A stretch of 64,000 nucleotides of DNA from JBCBSP01 sp039819095 (lineage in GTDB: Bacteria > Pseudomonadota > Alphaproteobacteria > Caulobacterales > Maricaulaceae). The position numbers were made by a program, and so were the translations under genes. Below, in pieces: positions 44,048-52,313 of this stretch (positions within the stretch are counted from its first letter, which is position 1; every line of letters begins with the position of its first letter). Location: the NCBI GenBank assembly GCA_039819095.1, contig JBCBSP010000001.1, forward strand, positions 310,001 to 374,000, in the 5' to 3' direction. The notes below the pieces were generated by a model. That model saw only the letters and a list, made by a program, of their open reading frames with translations. It was not told the DNA's origin and did no database searches.

Positions 44048-44163
44048 GGCCGGTTCCTTTCGTGTAAGAGCAATCTTGGGCTGGCGCTCATGTCGCCATC
44101 TGCGACGAAAGGGTCAAGCATAGCGCGCTTCACGAGAAAGCGAGCTGGCGCTAAACCAAGCGC

Positions 44164-45123
44164 ATGACCCAGGAACTCCCCGTCCTTAATGGACAGACGC
44201 TTAAGCCCGTCAGCTTCCTCCAGGCCGCGTCCGATCCGGACGCGTTCGCGCGCGCCATCGGCGCTTCGTTTCGCGAATACGGCTTTGCGGTGATCAGCGA
44301 TCATCCGGTCGATCAGGCGGTGATTGATCAGGCGCTGACTGACGCCAAAGCCTTCTTCGCCCTGCCGGAGGCGATGAAACGGCGCTACCATCTTGAAGGC
44401 TCGGGCGGCGCGCGTGGCTACACACCGTTCCGCACCGAAAACGCCAAGGGCATGAAACACAAGGACCTGAAGGAGTTCTGGCATCGCGGACGGGCCCTGC
44501 CGGACGGGCACCCGTATCGCGCCTCAATGCCGGACAATGTCAGTGTCAGCGAAATCGCCGGCTTCGATGACAGCACCGAAGCCATGTTCCAGGCGCTTAG
44601 CGAGATGGGCACAGTGCTGCTGCGCGCCATCGCGCGCGATCTGGGACTGCCGGATGACTGGTTTGAGCCCACCGTCGACCAGGGCAATTCCGTACTGCGC
44701 CTGCTGCACTACCCGCCTATCGAAGGCGACCCGGAAGGCGTTCGCGCCGGCGCCCATGAGGACATCAATGTCATCACCCTGTTGCTGGGCGCTGAAGAGG
44801 CCGGGCTGCAGGTCAAGACGCGGGACGGATCCTGGCTGCCCATCCAGCCGCCCGACGGCGCGCTGGTGGTCAATGTCGGCGACATGCTGCAGCGCCTGAC
44901 CAATAACGAACTGCCCTCCACCACGCACCGCGTGGTCAATCCGTCGAAGGAGCGTATGGGGTATTCGCGCTTCTCAACGCCCTTCTTCCTGCACTTCAAT
45001 CCGGACTTCGAGATTCGCACGCTGGAGCGCTGCATCACCCCGGACAATCCGAACTGCTATCCTGAGCCGATCACATCGGACGCCTACTTGAAGGAAAGGC
45101 TGCACGAGATCGGCCTGATGTAG
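44164..45123 (+). CDS. 2-oxoglutarate/Fe(II) dioxygenase, isopenicillin-N-synthase-like
   Basis: This 319-residue enzyme has an N-terminal DIOX_N-type region (AIGASFREYGFAVISDHPVD) and the C-terminal jelly roll with iron motif HEDINVITLLLGA (His-x-Asp), VNVGDMLQRLTNN, the distal His in STTHRVVNPS and the 2OG-binding Arg-x-Ser in YSRFSTPFF. It would oxidise an unknown small molecule using O2 and 2-oxoglutarate. Homologues in Proteobacteria include ethylene-forming and flavonoid-type enzymes, so the substrate cannot be inferred. It is monocistronic. Confidence 0.88.
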   Translation: MTQELPVLNGQTLKPVSFLQAASDPDAFARAIGASFREYGFAVISDHPVDQAVIDQALTDAKAFFALPEAMKRRYHLEGSGGARGYTPFRTENAKGMKHKDLKEFWHRGRALPDGHPYRASMPDNVSVSEIAGFDDSTEAMFQALSEMGTVLLRAIARDLGLPDDWFEPTVDQGNSVLRLLHYPPIEGDPEGVRAGAHEDINVITLLLGAEEAGLQVKTRDGSWLPIQPPDGALVVNVGDMLQRLTNNELPSTTHRVVNPSKERMGYSRFSTPFFLHFNPDFEIRTLERCITPDNPNCYPEPITSDAYLKERLHEIGLM

Positions 45124-45145
45124 CAATGAGGCGCCCGGTGTCACC

Positions 45146-45202
45146 TTGACGTTACCAGACAGCTCCGCTACCAGTGTAACTCACACGTTACCTTGCGGAG
45201 CT
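45146..45202 (+). promoter_or_regulatory. Promoter/operator region of the membrane-protein/Xre pair
   Basis: TTGACG (45146-45151) with a 17-base gap to TACCAG is a possible promoter. Around it are nested symmetries: AGCTCCGC (45161-45168) with GCGGAGCT (45195-45202), GTGT-AACTC-ACAC (45174-45186) and GTAAC/GTTAC (45176-45191). The right outer arm contains the ribosome site GGAG of the downstream gene. Autoregulation by the adjacent Xre protein is plausible. Confidence 0.45.
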
Positions 45203-45207
45203 GAACC

Positions 45208-45654
45208 ATGGAACTCGCTGAAACGCTGAACCGACGGGCGCGGATGTTCGCCGTACTGCAGGCGCTGGGCTTTTTCGCCTGGCAGGCCGGTGATGGCCTG
45301 GCGCGTTCGGACACGTCGCCGGCCGGGTTTGTCGGTCCGGCCTTCATGGCTTCGGGAATCGGGCTCGGCGTCTGGGTCGTCAGCCTGATCGTTTTCTTTG
45401 GCGTCAGCTGGCACGCAAAGAAGGCCGGCGTGTTCGACATCATGAATGATGAATGGTCCAGACATGTGCGCATGAAGGCGGCTGAAGCCGCCTTCTGGGC
45501 CACCGCGATCGGTGTTGTGGTCTCGATGACGGCGACCAATTTCGGCGTAGACGGATGGCTGCTTTTAAAGGTGCTCACCGGGCTGGCCGTCGCCAGCTTC
45601 CTGCTCGCCTACGCCTGGTATGATTCCCGCCATGAAGACGGCGCGCACGAATGA
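45208..45654 (+). CDS. Four-helix membrane protein paired with an Xre regulator
   Basis: This 148-residue protein has four hydrophobic segments (about residues 14-33, 45-70, 91-111 and 117-138) and a basic central loop. I recognise no enzyme motif. GGAG lies 7 bases before the ATG. The stop overlaps the start of a small Xre-family regulator by ATGA, an arrangement often seen for small membrane protein/Xre pairs in which the membrane partner may sense or modulate. No toxin-like features are apparent. Confidence 0.8.
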   Translation: MELAETLNRRARMFAVLQALGFFAWQAGDGLARSDTSPAGFVGPAFMASGIGLGVWVVSLIVFFGVSWHAKKAGVFDIMNDEWSRHVRMKAAEAAFWATAIGVVVSMTATNFGVDGWLLLKVLTGLAVASFLLAYAWYDSRHEDGAHE

Positions 45655-45860
45655 GCGCGGGCAAGCTCGGCAATCACATGAAGGCGCTGCGCGCTGAGGC
45701 CCGCCTGACGCAGGCTGAGCTGGCCGCGCGCGTCGGCGTGACCCGCAAGACCATCAATACCGTGGAGAATGGCGTATTCACGCCGTCCGCGCTTCTGGCG
45801 CTCAAGATTGCAAGGGCGCTGGGCCGCGGGACCGATGAGGTGTTCTTCGTCGAAGATTAG
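45651..45860 (+). CDS. Small Xre-family transcriptional regulator
   Basis: This 69-residue protein consists only of a helix-turn-helix domain: MKALRAEARLTQAELAARVG, VTRKTINTVENGVFTPSALL and a short tail KIARALGRGTDEVFFVED. It matches the YozG-like single-domain Xre group. It is coupled by ATGA to the upstream membrane protein gene. The palindromic region at 45146-45202 is a plausible target. Confidence 0.92.
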   Translation: MSAGKLGNHMKALRAEARLTQAELAARVGVTRKTINTVENGVFTPSALLALKIARALGRGTDEVFFVED

Positions 45861-45869
45861 GCGCACCGC

Positions 45870-46047
45870 TCAGCTCAGCCGGACAAGCTCGCCCTTGCGT
45901 TTGACGATGTTCTTATAGTCCCACTGGATGGTTCGGCTGTCAGCCTCGGGCAGCGCCGTGTCGATCTCCGACCTCCGACTGCAGCGCGTTGCAAATGGCC
46001 TTCTCATCAGCGGGCAGACCCTGATGGAACTCATCAATCGTCACCAT
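45870..46047 (-). pseudogene. Degraded DUF1801 family gene
   Basis: From ATG 46047 (AGGAGG just upstream) the frame reads MVTIDEFHQGLPADEKAICN and stops after 35 codons. A second frame ending at 45870 reads EIDTALPEAD, then IQWDYKNIVKRKGELVRL, which looks like the C-terminal end of DUF1801 proteins. The two frames are offset by one base near a short TCGGAG duplication, and the family's roughly 60-residue middle is missing. It is probably a remnant with an internal deletion and a frameshift. It overlaps the 3' end of the mscS-type gene by 14 bases. Confidence 0.5.
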
Positions 46048-47398
46048 CACCTCCTGCAGCGATACGCCCCGGCATCTCCTTGATGTGGATATCGCGCTGC
46101 GGGAAGGGAATCTCGATGCCCGCCTCGTGCAGCTTCTCCCAGAGCGCCAGATAGACTTCGCTGCGCACGTTCGCGAGCCCGTTCTGCGGGTCGGTGATCC
46201 AGAAACGCAGGTCCAGATTGACCGAATTGTCGCCGAACTCCATCACATTGCAGACCGGGTCCTTGCTCGACACCACCCGGTCCACGCTCCTGGCCGCCTC
46301 CTGGGCCATCTCCTGCACCGCGCGCAGATCACGCGTGGCGTAGGACACGCCGAACGGGGCGTGCAGGCGCACCACCTTGTCGGACCGCGACCAGTTCACC
46401 ACCCCATTGGTGATAAAATGATCGTTGGGGATCAGCATCTCGGTGCCGTCGCGAGTGCGGATCGAGACGTAACGCGTCTGCATCCCCGTCACCCAGCCGA
46501 ACGTCCCGTCGAGCTCGATCGCATCGCCCGGCTTGATCGACTTGTCCGCCAGAAGGGTGAAACCGGCGGCGAAGTTCGACACCGTCTGCTGCAGACCCAG
46601 CCCGACCCCGATGCCGAGCGCGCCGGAGAAGATGGCGAGCGTGGCGAGATTAAAGCCCGTCATCTGCAGCGCGATGACGAAGGCGAGCACCGGCAACAGC
46701 ACGCCCAGTGTTTTGGAAATCAGAGCCTGCAGCGCCGGAGACAGTTCCTCAGAGCTTTCAAGCTGGCGATTGATCAGCCGCCCGACCAGCGAGGCGGCCC
46801 AGAAGAAGACCGCGAAATAGATCAGCGTGCGCAGCACATCGAACAGGCTGAGCCGGGCCGGCTCGCCCTCATCGGTCGTGCCGAGCGGAATGGCCAACGC
46901 CTGCATCTGCGCAATCACGTCATCCAGCAGGCCGAACACATCGAGCGCTGCGATCGGCCAGACTACGTAAAACGCCACGCGCGACCAGAACTCAGACCGG
47001 ATAATCAGCGTGACCGCCCGGATGATCAGCCAGGCGCTCATCAGGCTGATCGCCGCGCTGACAAGCGCGAAGGGGCGGTCCAGCGCGCCCAGGCTGATCC
47101 GCACGATGGTGAGAACCAGGTAGAGCGCCAGCGGCGTCATCAGCGACAGCGCAGCGGACAAAAGCCGGCGGGCCAGCCCCGTCTTGATGCGGCTGCGCGT
47201 CGCTGAGTTGATCATGGCGCGCAGGCGCGGCCCGAAGATCAGCGCCGGCAGGATCGCCCCGAAAATCAGCGCGAGCTGTATGCCATTGTCCAGATTGAGC
47301 ACAGAGGTCTGCGCCCAGGCGAGGAGCGCCTCCAGACGGGCCTGGAGGTCATCAATCGGGATGATGTCGGTCAGGGCGGATTGAGGCTGGGCGGTCAT
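46034..47398 (-). CDS. MscS-family mechanosensitive channel
   Basis: This 454-residue membrane protein has about five N-terminal hydrophobic segments, a pore helix region GALGIGVGLGLQQTVSNFAAGF and then the conserved MscS beta domain (KPGDAIELDGTFGWVTGMQTRYVSIR, DGTEMLIPNDHFITNGV). It ends in a cytoplasmic alpha/beta domain (LDLRFWITDPQNGLANVRSE, GIEIPFPQRDIHI). It would release solutes on hypo-osmotic shock. Start 47398 (MTAQPQSALTD) is taken because the longer frame runs back into the extragenic repeat. No strong ribosome site is visible. Confidence 0.88.
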   Translation of the reverse strand: MTAQPQSALTDIIPIDDLQARLEALLAWAQTSVLNLDNGIQLALIFGAILPALIFGPRLRAMINSATRSRIKTGLARRLLSAALSLMTPLALYLVLTIVRISLGALDRPFALVSAAISLMSAWLIIRAVTLIIRSEFWSRVAFYVVWPIAALDVFGLLDDVIAQMQALAIPLGTTDEGEPARLSLFDVLRTLIYFAVFFWAASLVGRLINRQLESSEELSPALQALISKTLGVLLPVLAFVIALQMTGFNLATLAIFSGALGIGVGLGLQQTVSNFAAGFTLLADKSIKPGDAIELDGTFGWVTGMQTRYVSIRTRDGTEMLIPNDHFITNGVVNWSRSDKVVRLHAPFGVSYATRDLRAVQEMAQEAARSVDRVVSSKDPVCNVMEFGDNSVNLDLRFWITDPQNGLANVRSEVYLALWEKLHEAGIEIPFPQRDIHIKEMPGRIAAGGDGDD

Positions 47399-47455
47399 GG
47401 TTACAGGCTGGCGTGTTCGCTGCAGCACCGCAAGGGCGCGCCTAGATGTTGAAAT

Positions 47456-47578
47456 GTCATCCAGGAAGGGCGCTAGCCCTATCAGGGACCCATTCCGGTT
47501 GGTCTGAACCGAACAGCTCCAAGCGTCCAAGTCAGGGAATAGGCCCCGGCTCCGCGGCTTCGCCTTGGCCGGGGTGGC
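47456..47578. repeat. Extragenic palindromic repeat, degenerate copy
   Basis: It opens GTCATCC, carries the shared internal blocks GGGACCCATTCCGGTTGGTC and CCCCGGCTCC, and ends GGCCGGGGTGGC, a mutated form of the usual closing GCCGGGATGAC. With the adjacent copy it fills most of the 331-base gap between the mscS-type gene and gatB; no gene is seen there. Confidence 0.75.
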
Positions 47579-47592
47579 GGTTCGTACTGCAT

Positions 47593-47710
47593 GTCATCCC
47601 GGGCGCGAAGCGACCCGGGACCTATTCCGGTTGGTCTGATCCCAGAGACTCCAGGCGGAAAGGTCACGGACTGGGTCCCGGCTCTGCGCCTTCGGCTTGG
47701 CCGGGATGAC
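47593..47710. repeat. Extragenic palindromic repeat, copy 3
   Basis: It starts GTCATCCCGGGCGCGAAG and ends GCCGGGATGAC, with the same internal order as copies 1 and 4 (GGGACCTATTCCGGTTGGTC, then CTGGGTCCCGGC). Each half can form a hairpin and the outer ends pair with one another. It lies 20 bases beyond the gatB stop and could act as its 3' structure. Confidence 0.85.
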
Positions 47711-47729
47711 AGGCGCTCAAAGGCCAACG

Positions 47730-49237
<1,508 letters not shown>

Positions 49238-49241
<4 letters not shown>

Positions 49242-49474
49242 GACTGCGTCTCGTCCTTGTCGGCGGAACCATCCCCACCGGTCTCAGCCATCCGATCCAG
49301 CGAGGTTTTCAGCCGCCGGAAGAAAATCACGTTCAGCACACCCAGCACCCCGGTCACCACCAGCGTAATCCCGATCGCGCTCGCCCAGCCGCTCTCACCG
49401 ATGAGACGACCCGAAGCGAGCAAAGCGCCGAAGAGGGCGAGCGCGGCGAAGCCGGGGAGGAGGAAGCGGGTCAT
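49238..49474 (-). CDS. Small two-helix membrane protein upstream of gatB
   Basis: This 78-residue protein has two hydrophobic segments (LLPGFAALALFGALLASG and AIGITLVVTGVLGVLNVIFF) and a polar, acidic tail (MAETGGDGSADKDETQS). I recognise no family. Its stop overlaps the gatB ATG by 4 bases, so it would be translationally coupled to gatB. Confidence 0.7.
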
Positions 49475-49667
49475 GAAGGTTTATCAGCACAAATCGTCAG
49501 CGCTGTCATGAGCTTGTTCAGCAGCCGCCGAACGACGCCAGCGTCCCCTTCCCAAGGGCGATGGCGCTTCTCCTCGGCATTCCCGTGAAGGCGGGACCCC
49601 GGAGCAGGAAGCGTCCCGGGATCTCAGGGTCCGGGCTCAAGGCCGTCGATGACTGTTCAACATACGT

Positions 49668-49787
49668 GTCATCCTGGACGCGAAGCGAGCCGGGACCCAT
49701 TCCGGTCGGTTGGAACTGATGGGCTCATGCATCAAAGTCACAGACTGGGTCCCGGCTCGACGCGCTAACGCGCTTGGCCGGGATGAC
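49668..49787. repeat. Extragenic palindromic repeat, copy 4
   Basis: It starts GTCATCCTGGACGCGAAG and ends GGCCGGGATGAC, with internal GGGACCCATTCCGGTCGG and CTGGGTCCCGGC. It closely follows the layout of the other copies. The 329-base gap around it (49475-49803) also holds a short inverted motif, TTCCCGTGAAGGCGGGA (about 49580-49597), of a different type. No gene is seen in the gap. Confidence 0.85.
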
Positions 49788-49803
49788 AGATAGGTGGCCC
49801 CGA

Positions 49804-51282
49804 TCACCACCACTTGTCCGGCCTGGCGTCGAACCCGGCTGCATCCTCCAGCGCTGCGCCGACGGAGAACATGGTTTCTTCGTCCAGCGCCTTGGTGATG
49901 ACCTGAAGGCCAAGCGGCAGACCGTCCTTATCGAGGCCCGCCGGCACGCTCATTGCGGGGATGCCGGCGATGTTGGCGGTGACGGTGAAGACGTCGTTGA
50001 GATACATCTCGATCGGGCTGGCGTCGGCCTTTGAACCGATGGCGAAGGCGGCTGACGGCGTCGCCGGGGTCAGGAGGGCGTCAACCTTTTCAAAGGCCTG
50101 GTTGAAGTCTTCCAGAATGCGCCGACGTACTTTGAGCGCCTTGAGATAATAGGCGTCGTAATAGCCGGCGGAGAGCACATAGGTGCCGATCAGCACCCGG
50201 CGCTGAACCTCATGGCCGAAGCCGGCCGCACGGGTCTTCTCATACGTGTCGATCAGATCCTCGCCCTCGACGCGCACGCCGTAACGCATGCCGTCATAGC
50301 GGGCGAGGTTGGACGAGGCTTCCGCCGGCGCGATGATGTAATAGGCCGGCAGCGCATATTTCGTCATCGGCAGGGATATGTCGACGATCTCGCAGCCCGC
50401 CGCTTTCAGCCATTCCACGCCCTGGCTCCAGAGCGTTTCGATCTCGCCCGGCATGCCGTCCAGCCGGTATTCCTTCGGCACGCCGATGCGCATGCCCTTA
50501 ACCGATTTGCCCACCGCAGCGGCGAAGTCGGGAACCGCGCCGGGATAGGAGGTGGAATCCTTCGGGTCGTGACCGGCCATCACGCGGGTGAGGATGGCGG
50601 CGTCCTTGACCGTCTTGCCGAACGGGCCGGGATGATCGAGCGAGGAGGCGAACGCCACTGCGCCCCAGCGCGAGCAGCGCCCATAAGTCGCCTTCGCCCC
50701 GACAAGCCCGGTGAAAGCCGCCGGCTGGCGGATCGACCCGCCGGTATCGGTGCCCGTGGCGCCATAGCTGATGCCCGCCGCGAGGGCCGCAGCAGACCCG
50801 CCCGACGAACCGCCGGGCACGAGTTTCTCCGTGGAACCCTTGGCGCGCCACGGATTGACCACCGGTCCGGTTGAGGCGGTCTCGTTGGACGAACCCATGG
50901 CGAACTCGTCCATCGTGGTCTTGGCGAAAAAGACCGCGCCTTCTTCCCATAAGTTTTGCGTGACGGTGGACTCGTAGGGCGGCTTGAAGCCTTTCAATAT
51001 GTTGGAAGAGGCCGTGGTTTCCACACCATCGACGGCGAACAGGTCCTTGATCGCGATCGGCACGCCTTCCAGCGCGCCGCCCTCCCCCTTGGCCAGACGC
51101 GCGTCGGAAGCTTGCGCCATCGCAACAGCCCTGTCGCCATCAATGACACAAAAACAATTGAGCGCGGCCTGCGCGGCTTCAGCGGCATTGACGGTGGCTT
51201 CGGCGAGCTCTTTGGCGCTGAACGCCTTCGCCTTCAGCCCTTCGGCCGCTTCAATGAGTGTGAGCTTGGAAAAATCGGTCAT
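49804..51282 (-). CDS. gatA: Aspartyl/glutamyl-tRNA amidotransferase subunit A
   Basis: This 492-residue amidase-signature enzyme has the Ser-cisSer-Lys triad: the Lys in IAIKDLFAVDG, and the two serines in LVPGGSSGGSAAAL and TGTDTGGSIRQPAAF. It releases ammonia from Gln for GatB. The N-terminal SKLTLIEAAEGLKAKAFSAK is typical. It follows an unknown exported-protein gene by 3 bases, which in turn follows gatC by 6 bases, so gatC-unknown-gatA look like one operon. An extragenic repeat begins just after the stop. Confidence 0.96.
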   Translation of the reverse strand: MTDFSKLTLIEAAEGLKAKAFSAKELAEATVNAAEAAQAALNCFCVIDGDRAVAMAQASDARLAKGEGGALEGVPIAIKDLFAVDGVETTASSNILKGFKPPYESTVTQNLWEEGAVFFAKTTMDEFAMGSSNETASTGPVVNPWRAKGSTEKLVPGGSSGGSAAALAAGISYGATGTDTGGSIRQPAAFTGLVGAKATYGRCSRWGAVAFASSLDHPGPFGKTVKDAAILTRVMAGHDPKDSTSYPGAVPDFAAAVGKSVKGMRIGVPKEYRLDGMPGEIETLWSQGVEWLKAAGCEIVDISLPMTKYALPAYYIIAPAEASSNLARYDGMRYGVRVEGEDLIDTYEKTRAAGFGHEVQRRVLIGTYVLSAGYYDAYYLKALKVRRRILEDFNQAFEKVDALLTPATPSAAFAIGSKADASPIEMYLNDVFTVTANIAGIPAMSVPAGLDKDGLPLGLQVITKALDEETMFSVGAALEDAAGFDARPDKWW

Positions 51283-51285
51283 GGG

Positions 51286-51930
51286 TTACGGGCACCTTCT
51301 GGCGCGGCGGCACAGCTCGTACATGAAGGCGATCTTCTCGGCTGCATCAGCAATGATCGGAGCCGAGTCAAAAGCTTCGTCGAGGGGGATATAATCAACG
51401 ACGAAAGTCGCACGCCCACAGTTGTGAAAGCGCTCTTCCAGCAGGAAGATCGCCTTCAGATCGCGGAACAAACCGGTTTCCGCTTCCGCGGCAACGTCTT
51501 CGAACTCAGAAAAGATGCCGAGGGGAACGAGCGCCTCAACTCCGCCTACGGCTTCAGAGAATAAGAGATAAGCGCCCGCATGGTCGTCAGCCAGCAAGTG
51601 CATCGCCGCGTATCCGGGAATCCGTCGCGAGATATAGCCCTGGATCGCCACCCGACGCACTTCCGGGTCGGGGCGCCAGAGCCCGAACGTCATCACGCAC
51701 CCCATGGCGCGACTTGAGTCAGCAAGGCCCTCGCCGGCTTCGCGTGCGCCGCGTCGAACATCACCGAAGTCCAGCTGGGAAAGCTGAGCCGGCTCGATCA
51801 GCCGGTATTCCACACCGCCACGCACCACATAGCTGTCTATGCCGCGTTCGCGCAGCTGATAGGTCTGCGCCCATGAAGGAACAGCCAGCATAATCGCTGC
51901 AAGCAACGCAATAAGAAGGCGCGCCGTCAT
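51286..51930 (-). CDS. Exported protein of unknown function between gatC and gatA
   Basis: This 214-residue protein has a signal peptide (MTARLLIALLAAIMLAVPSWAQ) and several Cys residues that could form disulfides (Cys in RAMGCVMTFG, in RFHNCGRATF, and in YELCRRARRCP at the end). I recognise no domain. It lies 6 bases after gatC and 3 bases before gatA, so it is presumably co-transcribed with cytoplasmic tRNA-amidation genes although it is predicted to be periplasmic. No functional link is evident. Confidence 0.78.
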   Translation of the reverse strand: MTARLLIALLAAIMLAVPSWAQTYQLRERGIDSYVVRGGVEYRLIEPAQLSQLDFGDVRRGAREAGEGLADSSRAMGCVMTFGLWRPDPEVRRVAIQGYISRRIPGYAAMHLLADDHAGAYLLFSEAVGGVEALVPLGIFSEFEDVAAEAETGLFRDLKAIFLLEERFHNCGRATFVVDYIPLDEAFDSAPIIADAAEKIAFMYELCRRARRCP

Positions 51931-51936
51931 GGTCGC

Positions 51937-52224
51937 CTACTCCACGCTCTTGGGCACGACGAAGAAGCCTTCTTCGGCGCGCGGCGCGTTTTTCAGGACA
52001 TCGTCGCGCTTGCCGCCATCGGTGATGACGTCCTCGCGCATGGGCAGCGGGGTGACAACGGCGGTGGCCATCGGCTCCACGCCGTCCACATCGACCTCAT
52101 TGAGCTGCTCGACCCAGTCGAGAATGCCGTTGAGTTCGCCGGTCAGCTTGTCCAGCCGGTCAGCCGGCTCGGCGATGCGCGCCAGTCGCGCAATGCGCCG
52201 GACCTCGTCTTTGGTGACGGACAT
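51937..52224 (-). CDS. gatC: Aspartyl/glutamyl-tRNA amidotransferase subunit C
   Basis: This 95-residue subunit starts MSVTKDEVRRIARLARI, with LDKLTGELNGILDWVEQLNEVDVDGVEPM and the terminal RADVI-like APRAEEGFFVVPKSVE that wraps the GatA-GatB interface. It stabilises GatA. It is first in the gatC-unknown-gatA set. Length and motifs are typical. Confidence 0.95.
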   Translation of the reverse strand: MSVTKDEVRRIARLARIAEPADRLDKLTGELNGILDWVEQLNEVDVDGVEPMATAVVTPLPMREDVITDGGKRDDVLKNAPRAEEGFFVVPKSVE

Positions 52225-52313
52225 GAGAAGGCTCCGCGATAGTCGGGAGGAAAGAACCGAACCTGACTATCAACGCGTCTTCGCAGGCGCAAGAAGCTGA
52301 GGCCGCTTGCGTC

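Noticed and set aside
47593..47710. Palindromic repeats read as simple terminators
   Set aside because: They lack a U-run after the stem and recur with conserved internal blocks, so they are described as repeats; a side role at transcript ends remains possible.
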